NCBI RefSeq assembly: GCF_000828615.1
Contig: NZ_AP012273.1
Location: 2,480,001 to 2,544,000, forward strand
Source: Thiolapillus brandeum
GTDB taxonomy: Bacteria; Pseudomonadota; Gammaproteobacteria; Chromatiales; Chromatiaceae
Length of the DNA stretch: 64,000 nt
Direction of reading: 5' to 3'
Below, piece by piece: positions 6,663 to 16,667 of this stretch. The notes beneath the pieces were generated by a model that saw nothing but the letters and a program-made list of their open reading frames with translations, ran no database searches and had not been told where the DNA came from. How positions within the stretch are numbered: position 1 is the stretch's first letter; every line of letters starts with the position of its first letter. Both the position numbers and the translations under genes were made by a program.

Positions 6663-9152
6663 ATGAGCAACTGCGACGAACTCTGCATCATTCCGGAAAA
6701 TGACAAACTGCCCAATGATGCCAAGGCACTGGAACATGACTTCCGCCGTTACCTTGTCCATCACCTGGGCCGTTTCCTGGGCTGCAATCCCCTGTATTTC
6801 TACGAAGCGCTTTCCCTGACAGTGCGCGACCGCATCATGACCGACTGGCGCAACACCTGGCTGGAACACCGCAGGCCAGACCAGCGCCGTGCCTACTACC
6901 TGTCCCTGGAATTTCTCATTGGCCGCGCCCTGGGAAACCATTTGCTGAACATGGATATCCGTGACGAATCAGCAGAAGCCATACAGAACTTCAGCCTGGT
7001 GCTGGAAGAAGTTCAAACGGAAGAGCCTGATGCCGGTCTGGGCAATGGCGGCCTGGGACGCCTGGCAGCCTGTTTTCTGGATAGCTGCGCCACTTTGAAA
7101 CTGCCGGTGCTGGGCTATGGCCTACGCTACGAGTACGGCATGTTCCGCCAGCACATCGAGAACGGCTATCAAGTGGAAGAACCGGATCACTGGTTGCGCA
7201 ACGCCAACCCCTGGGAACTGGAACGGGCGGAATACACCCAGACCGTGCATTTTGGCGGACACACGGAACATTTCCTCAACCGTCGCGGAGAACCCCGCAC
7301 CCGCTGGGTGGATACCGAGGATGTACTCGCCATTCCCTTCGATGTGCCTGTATCCGGCTATCACAATGGCGTGGTGAACACCCTGCGCCTGTGGAAGGCC
7401 ACAGCCACGGACGAGTTCAACCTGGACGAGTTCAATGCCGGCAGCTATCCGGAATCCGTGGCTGCGAAAAACGATGCCGAGCACATCACCATGGTGCTCT
7501 ACCCCAATGATTCCAGCGAAAACGGCAAGGAATTGCGCCTGCGTCAACAGTATTTCCTCGCCTCCGCCAGCCTCCAGGACATCATGCGCCAATGGGAAGC
7601 CAACCACGGAGATGATTTCAGCGATTTCGCCACCTACAACGTATTTCAGCTCAATGATACCCACCCCGCCATCGCCGTGGCCGAACTCATGCGTCTGCTC
7701 ATGGACGAGAAGAAAATGCAGTGGGAGCAGGCCTGGGAGATTACACGCAATACCATGGCCTACACCAACCATACCCTGTTGCCGGAAGCCCTGGAACGCT
7801 GGTCCGTGCACCTGTTCGAGCGCCTGCTGCCACGGTTGTTGGAGATCATCTACGAGATCAATGCCCGATTCCTCAAAGAAGTGGCCATTCACTGGCCCGG
7901 CGACAGCGAACGGCGCCGGCGCATGTCCATCATCGACGAAAACGATGGCAAGTCCGTGCGTATGGCCTACCTGGCCATTGTGGGCAGCTTCTCGGTCAAT
8001 GGCGTCGCCGAACTGCATTCCAACCTGCTCAAGCAGGGCTTGTTCCGGGATTTCTACGACCTCTGGCCGGAGAAATTCAACAACAAGACCAATGGTGTCA
8101 CCCCACGCCGCTGGATTGCCCACGCCAACCCGGAGATGACAGCCCTGATCAGCAAACATATTGGCGATGGATGGATATCGGATCTTTCCCGGATCGACAA
8201 GCTCAAGCCACTGGCAGCCCCGGAACACCGGGATTTTCACCGCGCCTGGGCCAACGCCAAACGCTCCAACAAACAGGAACTTGCCACCCTGGTGAAACAG
8301 GAATGCGGGGTGGACTTCCCCGTCGACTCCCTGTTTGATGTGCAGGTGAAGCGCATCCACGAATACAAGCGCCAGTTGCTCAACGTATTGCACATCGTCC
8401 ATCTGTACAACCGCATCCGCCGCGGTGACACCCGGGATTGGACCAACCGCTGTGTACTCATTGGCGGCAAGGCCGCACCCGGGTATTTCATGGCCAAGCG
8501 CACCATCAAGCTCATCAATAATGTTGCCGATATCATCAACTGCGACCCGGCAGTAGGCGACCGGCTCAAAGTGGCCTTCCTCCCCAACTACCGGGTTTCC
8601 AGCATGGAGGTCATCGCCCCTGCGACAGATCTGTCAGAACAGATTTCCACTGCCGGCAAGGAAGCGTCGGGCACGGGCAATATGAAGTTCATGATGAACG
8701 GCGCTCTCACTATCGGCACCTACGACGGCGCCAATATCGAGATTCTGGATGCCGTGGGCGAGGAAAACTTTTTCCTCTTCGGCTTGCGCGTTGAGGAAGT
8801 GGAGGAGATGCGCAGGGACTATGACCCCCGGGGGATCATCGCTGCCGACGAGGATCTGGCCGCCGTCTTCCACCTGTTGGAAAGTGGTCATTTCAACATC
8901 GACGAACCCGGCATCTTCGACCAACTCATTGCTGCGATGAAGGATCCCCGGGATCCCTGGATGACAGTGGCTGATTTCCGCAGCTATGTGGATGCTCAGG
9001 AACAGGTCTCCTGCGCCTATCAGGACCAGGAGACTTGGGTGCGCAAGAGCATTCTCAACACCGCCAGTAGCGGCTTCTTCTCCACCGACCGCACCATGCA
9101 GGAATACAACCGGGACATATGGAAACTCCGGCCCATGGATATTCACGCTTGA
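6663..9152 (+). CDS. glgP: glycogen/maltodextrin phosphorylase, GT35
   Basis: Releases glucose-1-phosphate from alpha-1,4-glucans with pyridoxal phosphate. 829 residues from the ATG at 6663; the frame is open further up, but that extension lies in repeat B1 and is not phosphorylase-like. Seen: AYYLSLEFLIGRALGN near the N-terminus, GLGNGGLGRLAACFLDS, NGVTPRRW, QVKRIHEYKRQLLN and the cofactor-lysine region EASGTGNMKFMMNGALTIGTYDG near residues 662-684. It completes the glycogen set with glgB and glgA 4 kb upstream. No convincing ribosome site precedes the start. Confidence 0.96.
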   Translation: MSNCDELCIIPENDKLPNDAKALEHDFRRYLVHHLGRFLGCNPLYFYEALSLTVRDRIMTDWRNTWLEHRRPDQRRAYYLSLEFLIGRALGNHLLNMDIRDESAEAIQNFSLVLEEVQTEEPDAGLGNGGLGRLAACFLDSCATLKLPVLGYGLRYEYGMFRQHIENGYQVEEPDHWLRNANPWELERAEYTQTVHFGGHTEHFLNRRGEPRTRWVDTEDVLAIPFDVPVSGYHNGVVNTLRLWKATATDEFNLDEFNAGSYPESVAAKNDAEHITMVLYPNDSSENGKELRLRQQYFLASASLQDIMRQWEANHGDDFSDFATYNVFQLNDTHPAIAVAELMRLLMDEKKMQWEQAWEITRNTMAYTNHTLLPEALERWSVHLFERLLPRLLEIIYEINARFLKEVAIHWPGDSERRRRMSIIDENDGKSVRMAYLAIVGSFSVNGVAELHSNLLKQGLFRDFYDLWPEKFNNKTNGVTPRRWIAHANPEMTALISKHIGDGWISDLSRIDKLKPLAAPEHRDFHRAWANAKRSNKQELATLVKQECGVDFPVDSLFDVQVKRIHEYKRQLLNVLHIVHLYNRIRRGDTRDWTNRCVLIGGKAAPGYFMAKRTIKLINNVADIINCDPAVGDRLKVAFLPNYRVSSMEVIAPATDLSEQISTAGKEASGTGNMKFMMNGALTIGTYDGANIEILDAVGEENFFLFGLRVEEVEEMRRDYDPRGIIAADEDLAAVFHLLESGHFNIDEPGIFDQLIAAMKDPRDPWMTVADFRSYVDAQEQVSCAYQDQETWVRKSILNTASSGFFSTDRTMQEYNRDIWKLRPMDIHA

Positions 9153-9216
9153 AAACAGGCCCCATGTCCCCCATTGTTCAAATAACGGCCCAAACCATCA
9201 CAGGGAAACAACAACG

Positions 9217-9801
9217 ATGAATACCAATACCGAACATGCGGATACAGAGAACCTGCTAAAAAAGAAACTGGAAGTTGCCCAGCAACATTGGGGCTGGCTG
9301 CTGACCCTGGGGATACTCTTTGTGGTTCTGGGTATCATCGGCCTGGGCATGACCGTCAGCCTGACCCTGACCAGCATCATTTTCCTCGGCGCCTTTATGC
9401 TCGTGGGCGGCGTGTTTCAACTGGGTTATATCATCAGGGATCGCCACAGGATGAGCGGCAGGGAAATAGGCTTCAGCATTCTCCTGTCCCTGCTCTACAT
9501 CATCGCCGGCATTTGGGTGATCAACAGCCCGGCCATGGCTTCAGCCCTCACCACCGCCATCGTGGCCGGGCTGCTCGCAGCTCTTGGCGTGATCCGCACC
9601 ATGGCCGCCTTTGACAAACGACCCGCCAAAGGCTGGGGCTGGCTGCTCATATCGGGTATCAGTTCCCTGGTGCTGTCCATACTCATCTTCATGGACTGGC
9701 CGGTATCCGGCCTGTGGGTTATCGGCATGTTCATCGCCATAGAAATGATCTTCCATGGCTGGGCCTATACGGTAATCGCCCTGGCCCTGCGCAAGCATTG
9801 A
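9217..9801 (+). CDS. HdeD-family membrane protein (DUF308)
   Basis: 194 residues with six likely membrane segments beginning after a polar N-terminus (residues 1-26): WGWLLTLGILFVVLGIIGLG, LTSIIFLGAFMLVGGVFQLGY, IGFSILLSLLYIIAGIWVI and three more. The WGW.L..GI repeat occurs twice (residues 28-33 and 147-153), typical of the HdeD/DUF308 tandem three-helix pattern. E. coli HdeD is linked to acid resistance, but the molecular role is not established. It starts 64 bases after glgP and may be co-transcribed. The in-frame sequence upstream belongs to another frame of glgP. Confidence 0.85.
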   Translation: MNTNTEHADTENLLKKKLEVAQQHWGWLLTLGILFVVLGIIGLGMTVSLTLTSIIFLGAFMLVGGVFQLGYIIRDRHRMSGREIGFSILLSLLYIIAGIWVINSPAMASALTTAIVAGLLAALGVIRTMAAFDKRPAKGWGWLLISGISSLVLSILIFMDWPVSGLWVIGMFIAIEMIFHGWAYTVIALALRKH

Positions 9802-9847
9802 CAATAGCCGCCCACACGGCTCCTGCCCGGCGTTGGGAAGCGCAGGG

Positions 9848-10405
9848 TCAGTTGCGGATCTGCTGTCCGGCCTTGCGCCCCCAGCTCACCACGTAATCCA
9901 CGCCACTCCATAGGGTAGTGAAAGCCACGGCCCACATCATTGCATTCAGCAGCCCTTGAGGGAGTGCAGTAAAACCCAGATTGTAAACCACCATGAGCAC
10001 CAGGGTGATCTGCAGGCTGGTATTGGCCTTGCTCACCAGGCTGGGCTCCGCATCGAGCTTTTCCACACGAAAATGCCAGGCCAGGGCCCCGGCAACGATA
10101 ATCACATCCCGCAGGATCACCAGAATCACCAGCCACAGAGGCAGGGCCGTCAGCCACCCCAGGCAAAAATACACGGAAACCAGGAGAAACTTGTCCGCCA
10201 GGGGATCAAGAATCCCGCCAAGACGGCTCTGCCAATGAAACTGGCGGGCCAGAAAACCATCCAGAGCATCAGAAATGCCCGCCACGAAGAAAAGCGCCAT
10301 GGCGCTGCGATAGTCCTGGTATAAAAGCAGCCAGATAACCGGAAAAACCAGAATCACCCTGGCGATACTGATGAGATTGGGTATGTCTCTGGCGCGCAAC
10401 CCCAT
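9848..10405 (-). CDS. CDP-alcohol phosphatidyltransferase, PgsA-like
   Basis: Membrane enzyme that transfers a phosphatidyl group from CDP-diacylglycerol to an alcohol, most likely glycerol-3-phosphate. 185 residues, about five membrane segments. The full family signature is present: D46-x2-D49-G-x2-A-R-x8-G63-x3-D67-x3-D71 in SDALDGFLAR...GGILDPLADK. It follows the DUF2066 gene with a 3-base gap on the same strand. The same neighbours (DUF2066, purM) flank it in other gammaproteobacteria. The acceptor is inferred from similarity; another CDP-alcohol substrate is possible. Confidence 0.85.
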   Translation of the reverse strand: MGLRARDIPNLISIARVILVFPVIWLLLYQDYRSAMALFFVAGISDALDGFLARQFHWQSRLGGILDPLADKFLLVSVYFCLGWLTALPLWLVILVILRDVIIVAGALAWHFRVEKLDAEPSLVSKANTSLQITLVLMVVYNLGFTALPQGLLNAMMWAVAFTTLWSGVDYVVSWGRKAGQQIRN

Positions 10406-10408
10406 GAA

Positions 10409-11473
10409 TTATCTCAGCCGGTAGGTAAGTTCCAGATCCGGCTCTGTACTTTCTTCATCCGGAATGCTGGCAACCGGTGTCAGGTCAGCTTCCAGAGACA
10501 GGCGCTGCACCAGTATATCCCGTCCACCACGAACCTGAGCCTGCACCAGGAGCTGGTCGGCGGAAGATGCCTGCACGGCAAGTCCGGAAAGTGCATCCAG
10601 GGATTCCAGCAGGCTCATGACCATGGAATAGTCCTCCAGGCTGCGCACATTGAGAAAACGCACCTTCACACTTTCCGCAGATTCGCTGTCCACCGCCGGT
10701 ACATAGCGTGAAGCCAGCCAATCCATGACCTTGTCCAGGCCGGCTATGGCCGCACTGGCCTCATCCGCCCCCGCGCTGTCGAATGTTTTTTCCAGATCCG
10801 CCAGAAACAGCGTCCATCGTGCCTGCCATTGGCCGCCCTTTTGCCGCAACCTTCCGGAAAGCACCACCGGGGAAGCATAGCGGGAGGAAGCCTTCTCAAT
10901 ACTCTCACGATCCGCCGTCCAGATATCCGATACCCGCAGGGAGGATTGATCCTGAAGATCCATCAACGGCATCAGCAGGGGAAGCCCGCGCCGGGCTGCG
11001 GCATCCCTGAGTGCCTGCAGCAGGCCGGCATTCTGCTCAGGATCCACGAGGCTGCGCCGGCCTTTGTTCTCCCGGGCCAGCCAGACCAGCACCTGGGGAC
11101 GCCCTTGCTCCCACACGGACAGACCCAGCTTGCGCAAGGCCTTTTGCACCATGTTTTTCTCAAAAGCCACCCACAGCCTGCGCTGCTCCGTACCATCTTC
11201 TCCGCCAGGTCCGGTCTTATAGCGGAACTGTTGCACATGGTTCCCGGCATCCTTCAGCAAATCCTTCATGCCGCTCCTGCCGTTGAGATCCCGGTAACCG
11301 GAAGCCTTTACCAGCACCTGCTCGAAGGCCTGGCGAATCGCTGCCTTGCGGGCATCCGGCGAGGCATCGGCAACCGGCACCTCCGTGGCATAAAGATTCT
11401 GTGCTGCACGCGATACCGGTGTATGGACAAAACCGGCGATCAACAGGAAGAAGGAAATGATTATCTTGTTCAT
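10409..11473 (-). CDS. DUF2066 protein, exported
   Basis: 354 residues with a signal peptide (IIISFFLLIAGFVHTPVSRAA, cleavage near residue 24). It shows the DUF2066 pattern: LYATEVPVADASPDARKAAIRQAFEQVLVKASG, then FRY.. and LWVAFEKNMVQKALRKLGLSVWEQGRPQVLVWLA. The C-terminus is charged and low in structure (DEESTEPDLELTYRLR). The family is a conserved neighbour of purM in gammaproteobacteria; its function is unknown. It sits upstream of the pgsA-like gene in the same operon, and divergent from purM with repeat A2 between them. Confidence 0.85.
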   Translation of the reverse strand: MNKIIISFFLLIAGFVHTPVSRAAQNLYATEVPVADASPDARKAAIRQAFEQVLVKASGYRDLNGRSGMKDLLKDAGNHVQQFRYKTGPGGEDGTEQRRLWVAFEKNMVQKALRKLGLSVWEQGRPQVLVWLARENKGRRSLVDPEQNAGLLQALRDAAARRGLPLLMPLMDLQDQSSLRVSDIWTADRESIEKASSRYASPVVLSGRLRQKGGQWQARWTLFLADLEKTFDSAGADEASAAIAGLDKVMDWLASRYVPAVDSESAESVKVRFLNVRSLEDYSMVMSLLESLDALSGLAVQASSADQLLVQAQVRGGRDILVQRLSLEADLTPVASIPDEESTEPDLELTYRLR

Positions 11474-11521
11474 CGGGTCATTCTACTTGCAACCGCAGTT
11501 CCGGCCAACCGGGTTCCCAAT

Positions 11522-11679
11522 GGAAGCTCTGATTTATTCTGTACGAAGCAGATTGTGTCTGAAATGTTCGAGAACAAGGCGGAGTTCGCAGCTAATAGCA
11601 GGCTATTAGCAAGAACTTCAACGAAGTTATCGGGCATTTCAGATGCGAGATGCGAGTTCATGAATAGATCAGAGCTTCC
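11522..11679. repeat. MITE-like palindromic element A2, 158 bp
   Basis: The ends GGAAGCTCTGATTTATTC (11522-11539) and GAATAGATCAGAGCTTCC (11662-11679) form an imperfect inverted repeat. Inner palindromes include CTAATAGCAGGCTATTAG and CTGAAATG/CATTTCAG. The architecture matches A1 (6105-6330), and the termini are related (both carry G-GATTTA after a GG-rich start). It lies between the divergent DUF2066 and purM genes. No coding sequence. Confidence 0.7.
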
Positions 11680-11737
11680 TAAAGGCAATCCTTGATACAA
11701 TAGCCTCCCGAATCATTCTGCTTTACAGGAGCCGACA

Positions 11738-12790
11738 GTGTCCTCGCACGACTCACCTTCAGAAGGACTCAGTTACCGTCAGGCCGGCGTGGATATCGAT
11801 GCCGGAAATGCCCTGGTGGAAAACATCAAACCTATGGTCAGGAAAACCTTCCGCCCCGGAGTACTCGCCGGACTGGGTGGGTTTGGCGCCCTGTTCGAAT
11901 TGCCGGTGAATGAGTACCGGGAGCCGGTGCTGGTTTCCGGCACGGACGGCGTAGGCACCAAGCTCAGGCTGGCCATGATGCTGGACAAGCACGACAGTAT
12001 CGGTATCGATCTGGTGGCCATGTGCGTCAACGATATCGTAGTGGCCGGCGCCGAACCGCTTTTTTTCCTCGACTACTTTGCCACAGGCAAATTGTTGCTG
12101 GACCGGGCCACGGATATCGTGTCCGGCATCGCCAGGGGCTGCGAACTGTCCGGCTGCGCCCTGATCGGCGGCGAAACCGCCGAGATGCCCGGCATGTACC
12201 AGGGTGATGACTATGATCTGGCCGGTTTCAGCGTGGGCATCGTGGAAAAATCCGGCATCCTCACCGGTGACAAGGTGCGCCAGGGCGACGTGCTCCTGGG
12301 ATTGGCCTCCTCGGGGCCCCACTCCAACGGCTATTCCCTGATTCGTAAAGTCCTCGAGGTCAGTGGCGCCGATGTGCAGGCGGATCTGGATGGGCGCCCT
12401 CTGGGAGAAGCCCTCCTAGCCCCCACCCGCATCTACGTCAAGTCCCTGTTGGCCCTGATGGCGCAGTTGGACGTTCATGCTTTCGCCCACATAACCGGTG
12501 GCGGTCTCACGGAGAATATCCCCCGGGTATTACCCGAAGGCAGCGCCGCGCATATCGACACTTCCCGCTGGAAGCGGCCCCCGGTCTTTACCTGGCTGCA
12601 GGAGCAGGGAAATATTTCCGAAGAGGAAATGCTGCGCACCTTCAACTGCGGCATCGGCATGATGGTCTGCGTCGCCGCCGATGATGTGGCGCAAGCGCAG
12701 GAAGCATTGACCGCTGCCGGCGAAATCGTCCATGTCATCGGCAGCATTGAAGCCGGCAGCACCGATCAGCCTTGCGTGGAATATGTCTAA
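11738..12790 (+). CDS. purM: phosphoribosylformylglycinamidine cyclo-ligase (AIR synthetase)
   Basis: Fifth step of purine synthesis: FGAM + ATP to aminoimidazole ribotide. 350 residues with a GTG start after CAGGAGCC. Family blocks: [82 protein letters not shown] and [15 protein letters not shown]. It overlaps purN by 8 bases. PurM-purN pairing is standard. Confidence 0.97.
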   Translation: MSSHDSPSEGLSYRQAGVDIDAGNALVENIKPMVRKTFRPGVLAGLGGFGALFELPVNEYREPVLVSGTDGVGTKLRLAMMLDKHDSIGIDLVAMCVNDIVVAGAEPLFFLDYFATGKLLLDRATDIVSGIARGCELSGCALIGGETAEMPGMYQGDDYDLAGFSVGIVEKSGILTGDKVRQGDVLLGLASSGPHSNGYSLIRKVLEVSGADVQADLDGRPLGEALLAPTRIYVKSLLALMAQLDVHAFAHITGGGLTENIPRVLPEGSAAHIDTSRWKRPPVFTWLQEQGNISEEEMLRTFNCGIGMMVCVAADDVAQAQEALTAAGEIVHVIGSIEAGSTDQPCVEYV

Positions 12791-13436
12791 GCTTCCCATC
12801 GTGGTTCTGATCTCCGGTGGCGGCACCAACCTGCAAGCCATCATCGACGCAGCCCGGGACGGCCTGCCCGTGGATATCCGTGCCGTGATCAGCAATCAGC
12901 CCGATGCCTATGGTTTGCAGCGGGCAAAAAAAGCCGGGATTCCCACGGCGGTTCTCGATCACCGGGACTTTGACAGCCGCGAGGCCTTCGACCAGGGCCT
13001 GGCGGCGCTCATCGACAGTTTCCAACCCGGGCTGGTGCTGCTGGCGGGCTTCATGCGTATCCTCACGCCCGCATTCGTACGTCACTATCAGGGTCGGATG
13101 CTCAACATCCACCCTTCCCTGCTGCCCAAATTCCAGGGGCTGCATACCCACCAGCGCGCCCTGGATGCTGCGGAAAAAGAACATGGCGCCAGCATTCATT
13201 TCGTTACTGAAGAACTGGATGGAGGCCCCATCATCATCCAGGCCCGGGTTCCGGTATTGCCCGGAGACGATGCCGAAAAACTGGCCGCGCGGGTTCTGGA
13301 AAAAGAACACATCATCTATCCCCTGGCAGTACGCTGGATTGCCGAGGGCCGATTGTCCCTGAATGGCGCTGGCCAGGTAGTCTTCGACAACCAGGCATTG
13401 GCCACGCCTCTGGATCTGGATCAGGTGACCCCATGA
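12783..13436 (+). CDS. purN: phosphoribosylglycinamide formyltransferase
   Basis: Transfers a formyl group from 10-formyl-THF to GAR. 217 residues from the ATG inside the purM end. [13 protein letters not shown] near the N-terminus, then [44 protein letters not shown] with the catalytic N-H-D set completed by EELDGGPII. The upstream in-frame Met positions lie within purM and are not needed. The DUF3108 gene follows with an ATGA overlap. Confidence 0.97.
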   Translation: MSKLPIVVLISGGGTNLQAIIDAARDGLPVDIRAVISNQPDAYGLQRAKKAGIPTAVLDHRDFDSREAFDQGLAALIDSFQPGLVLLAGFMRILTPAFVRHYQGRMLNIHPSLLPKFQGLHTHQRALDAAEKEHGASIHFVTEELDGGPIIIQARVPVLPGDDAEKLAARVLEKEHIIYPLAVRWIAEGRLSLNGAGQVVFDNQALATPLDLDQVTP

Positions 13437-14131
13437 TGATTCCAGTGCGCGCCTGTCTGCTCCTGTTGCTCCTTTCTCCCGCAGTCCAGGCCCTGGAACC
13501 CTTCAGCGCCATCTATGAACTGAGCTTCAACGGAGTGAAGAAAGGAGAAACACACTTCAGCCTGATCCTGCACAAGGACGGATACAGCTTCGAAGCCTTT
13601 ACCCAACCGGCCGATCAGCTCGTGGAGCGCGACAGCAAGGACGAAATCATGGAAACCAGCCATGGACATTTCGACAATGGCCGTCCGGAACCAGACAGTT
13701 ACTACTATGCCCTGCGCAGCGCATCCGGCACATCCATGACGGAATTCTTTTTTGACTGGAAGAAAATGCATCTCACCCTCAGAAGCGACGACAAGCAGCA
13801 GAAATTCATATTGGAGGATGGCACCCAGGATCGCTTGAGCTACCTTCTGCGCGCCATGGTATTGCTTGACAGTCATCAGCAGGAGGCCCGCTTCCCACGG
13901 GTATCCCTGGAAGGCAGCGAAAACATAGGGCTGAAAAAGAAACTGCAGAAATATATCTCCACCCGCCTGGGCCGCATGTTGGCCCGGGAGATATCCATTA
14001 CCAGTGACAGGCCAGGCATAACACGCTCCCTTTGGTTGGCGGCACAACATGGCGGTATTCCACTGCTGCTGACACAGAAAAATGACAAAGGCACCGTGCG
14101 TATGGAACTGGTGAAAATCGAGGCTCCATGA
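13433..14131 (+). CDS. DUF3108 protein, exported
   Basis: 232 residues with a signal peptide ([22 protein letters not shown], cleavage near residue 20). DUF3108 pattern: PFSAIYELSFNGVKKGETHFSL, then predicted beta strands ending in VRMELVKIEAP. Often found directly after purN in gammaproteobacteria; probably a periplasmic or lipid-facing beta-rich protein, function unknown. Overlaps purN (ATGA) and the next gene (ATGA), so the four genes purM to hemerythrin are translationally chained. Confidence 0.85.
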   Translation: MMIPVRACLLLLLLSPAVQALEPFSAIYELSFNGVKKGETHFSLILHKDGYSFEAFTQPADQLVERDSKDEIMETSHGHFDNGRPEPDSYYYALRSASGTSMTEFFFDWKKMHLTLRSDDKQQKFILEDGTQDRLSYLLRAMVLLDSHQQEARFPRVSLEGSENIGLKKKLQKYISTRLGRMLAREISITSDRPGITRSLWLAAQHGGIPLLLTQKNDKGTVRMELVKIEAP

Positions 14132-14556
14132 AAAGACACGAAGAACTGATCAACCTTTCCCGGGAACACCACCAGTCATTGCGGCTGGCCAAAAAATGTC
14201 TGGATGTTGCTGCCACGGGGGAACCTGAACAATGCAAAGCCCTGTGCAATGAAATCGTCTCCATATTCGACCAGGAGTGGGACCGGCATTTCCGCAATGA
14301 AGAAAAAACCATTTTCAACATCACGGCTGAAATGAATGGCAGGATTCATGACCTGGGCAGGCAGTTGGTGGATGAACATGAACGCATGCGGGAGATGGCC
14401 CGCGCCATGAATCAGGGAGAAACCGGTTGCACGCTTCTGCATGATTTTGGCGTGCTGCTCAAAGATCATACCCGGCTGGAGGAACGCGAACTCTTCCCCC
14501 TGGTGGAAGAAGCATTCAGCCCGGCGCAAATGGAGCAGATCAGAAAGCTGACCTGA
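14128..14556 (+). CDS. hemerythrin-like HHE domain protein
   Basis: 142-residue four-helix protein expected to hold a non-heme di-iron centre. Ligand motifs are visible: REHHQSLR (His14/15), WDRHFRNEEKTIF (His about 52, Glu about 56), VDEHERMREM (His about 82) and KDHTRLEERELFP (His about 112, Glu about 116). Close to the hemerythrin HHE cation-binding family; could sense or bind oxygen, nitric oxide or iron. Last gene of the purM chain, ATGA overlap with DUF3108. Ends 15 bases from the convergent histidine kinase, with no obvious terminator. Confidence 0.85.
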   Translation: MKRHEELINLSREHHQSLRLAKKCLDVAATGEPEQCKALCNEIVSIFDQEWDRHFRNEEKTIFNITAEMNGRIHDLGRQLVDEHERMREMARAMNQGETGCTLLHDFGVLLKDHTRLEERELFPLVEEAFSPAQMEQIRKLT

Positions 14557-14571
14557 GCCTGGCACCCGGTT

Positions 14572-15963
14572 TCAGGACAGCACTGGATTCAGGCCGAGTA
14601 TCACCCTGGCCACCAGTCCGGAAGAGCCATCCTCCCTGTTCCCCAGCTTCACCTCGGCGCCAATACGTGCTGCTGCCTGGCTGACAATGGCCAGTCCCAG
14701 CCCGCACCCCTGCACATCCTGTCCCGCCAGGCGGCGGAAACGCAGGGACACGGTTTCCAACTGATCCCGGGGAATACCCGGTCCCTCATCCATAATGCTG
14801 ATCACCGTTTTCCTTCCCACCTGCTCGATATTGCAAATGATCAGACCACCTTCGGGACTGTACCGAATGGCATTGTCCATAAGATTGCGCAGGATAGTGA
14901 ACAACAACTGTTCATTGACCCGGACAGGCTCCATGTTTTCCCGGGAACACTGGTATTCCAGGCGCACGTTCTGTTCCCCGGCCAGCACCCCCAGCTCATC
15001 TCCCACCGCCCGGCACAGGCTGGCAGGGTTCAGACTGCTGACAGGGAACTCGGCGCCATCAGGAGACAACCTGGCCAGGGTCAGCAGCTGTTCCACCAGG
15101 TAAGTGCTTCGGTCAACGGAAGACATCACCTTGTTCAGGGCGACCTTCATATCATCCATATCATCTGCCTTCAGCGCCAGCTGCGCATGCAGACGGATAG
15201 CCGCCAGGGGCGTACGCAGCTCATGGGAGGCATCGGAAGTGAACTGTTTTTCTCTCTGGATGGCTTCATCGAGGCGCGACAACATGCCATTCAGCGCATC
15301 CACCAAAGGCAGAAGTTCCCGGGGTACATCCTCGTCGTTGACCGGTTCCAGCTGGCCGATATCCCGCCGGCGTACCTCTTCGGACAAGCGTTCCAGAGGA
15401 CGCAGGCCACGATCCACGGTAAAAAAGATCACCAGGGCAAACAAGGGAATGGACCACAACAATATGCCCCAGGATTGCAGGGTGTATTCCCAGGCCAGCT
15501 CATCCCGGGCGACATTGTTCTCCGCCGTGAAGATCCTGTAATCCATGCCTTTTGGAATCACGCCCAATACCCGCCACTCGGAGCCATCGATACGCACATT
15601 CTGATACCCGCTGCCCGTAGCCAGGGGCTGTTTCGGCGCAGAAGAAGACCGCAATACCAGTTTATCCCCCAGCCAGACCTGGTAGCTGATGTTTTTTTCG
15701 TACTTGTGCAGGTGGCGCTTGAGAGCACCCTGTTCTGCTACGACATCTTTTCCATGGCTGTCGAGATTGGTCAGTACCAACTTGCCCATGAGCTTGGCCG
15801 TTTGCGCCAACTCGGCATCAAAGATCTCTTCTATCTCATGCTGGGCACGATGATAACTGACCGCCAGCACAACCAGCAGCGCCAACAGGAACGCACCCAA
15901 TACCCACAGCAGCACCTGTTTGCGCAGCGAACGCCGGTATCTCTTTATCCCCCTGCTTCCCAT
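14572..15963 (-). CDS. sensor histidine kinase, QseC-like
   Basis: 463 residues: N-terminal membrane segment (about 14-37), periplasmic domain of about 130 residues, second membrane segment (SWGILLWSIPLFALVIFFTV), HAMP-like linker (LRPLERLSEEVRRRD), HisKA box with the phospho-His in SDASHELRTPLAAIRLHAQLA, N box NLMDNAIRYSPEGG, and G boxes DEGPGIP and GCGLGLAIV. Domain order and motifs match QseC/PmrB-type kinases. Follows its response regulator by 50 bases at the end of a minus-strand gene run; the ligand may relate to that run's product. Confidence 0.9.
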   Translation of the reverse strand: MGSRGIKRYRRSLRKQVLLWVLGAFLLALLVVLAVSYHRAQHEIEEIFDAELAQTAKLMGKLVLTNLDSHGKDVVAEQGALKRHLHKYEKNISYQVWLGDKLVLRSSSAPKQPLATGSGYQNVRIDGSEWRVLGVIPKGMDYRIFTAENNVARDELAWEYTLQSWGILLWSIPLFALVIFFTVDRGLRPLERLSEEVRRRDIGQLEPVNDEDVPRELLPLVDALNGMLSRLDEAIQREKQFTSDASHELRTPLAAIRLHAQLALKADDMDDMKVALNKVMSSVDRSTYLVEQLLTLARLSPDGAEFPVSSLNPASLCRAVGDELGVLAGEQNVRLEYQCSRENMEPVRVNEQLLFTILRNLMDNAIRYSPEGGLIICNIEQVGRKTVISIMDEGPGIPRDQLETVSLRFRRLAGQDVQGCGLGLAIVSQAAARIGAEVKLGNREDGSSGLVARVILGLNPVLS

Positions 15964-16013
15964 CTACTCCCCACTCTCCCCTCGTGCATTCGCCGAAACG
16001 GCGAAAACCCTGG

Positions 16014-16667
16014 TCAGCCAATTCTGTAACCCACGCCCCGAACCGTGGAAATAAATGTCGCCCCCAGCTTCCTGCGCAATTTGTGCACATGCACTTCCAG
16101 CGCATTGCTTTCGATCTGGGTGTCCCAACCGTAAAGCGCCTGCTCCAGCCGGCTTCGGCTCACCACCTTTCCCCGGTGCTCCAGCAGGTAGCGAAGCACT
16201 GAAAATTCCTTCATGGAAAGGCTGACTTTCTCTCCCCCACGAAAAACTTCCCTTGCGGCCGGATCCAACTGCACGTCTTCATGTTCCAGCAGCAGGGCAG
16301 CACTTTCCCGGCCGCGGCGCAACAGGGTACGCAATCTGGCTGACAGCTCCTCCAGGTCAAAAGGTTTGGTCAGATAGTCATCAGCACCCTTGTCCAGCCC
16401 CCCTACCCGGTCGGAAACGGCATCCCGGGCGGTCAGTATCAATACCGGGACAGTCATCCCCCGCTGCCGGATCTCCCGTAGAACCTCCAGCCCATCCATG
16501 CCCGGCAGTCCCAAATCCAGCACCACCAGGTCAAAGTCTTCGGTCAACAGGGCATGCAGGGCCTGTTTGCCTTCCCTGAGCCAGTCCACCGTGTATCCTT
16601 CCGCCTGGAGCCCCAGTTTCAGGCCATCCCCCAGCAAAGGATCATCTTCGACCAGCAACAACCTCAA
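16014..16667 (-). CDS. OmpR/PhoB-family response regulator, QseB-like
   Basis: 217 residues: receiver domain MRLLLVEDDPLLGDGLKLGL with the phosphorylated Asp51 in LVVLDLGLPGMDGLEV, and a C-terminal winged helix ending STVRGVGYRIG. The start is TTG, inside the TTGA overlap with the stop of the dehydrogenase gene, with GGAGG 6 bases upstream. The fusion of this pair onto the end of a metabolic gene run, by coupling, suggests it controls or responds to that run. Confidence 0.92.
   Translation of the reverse strand: MRLLLVEDDPLLGDGLKLGLQAEGYTVDWLREGKQALHALLTEDFDLVVLDLGLPGMDGLEVLREIRQRGMTVPVLILTARDAVSDRVGGLDKGADDYLTKPFDLEELSARLRTLLRRGRESAALLLEHEDVQLDPAAREVFRGGEKVSLSMKEFSVLRYLLEHRGKVVSRSRLEQALYGWDTQIESNALEVHVHKLRRKLGATFISTVRGVGYRIG

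Noticed and set aside
7122-8402. 426-residue antisense reading frame inside glgP
   Set aside because: Lies wholly opposite a strongly conserved phosphorylase gene and has no motif; long antisense frames are common at this base composition.
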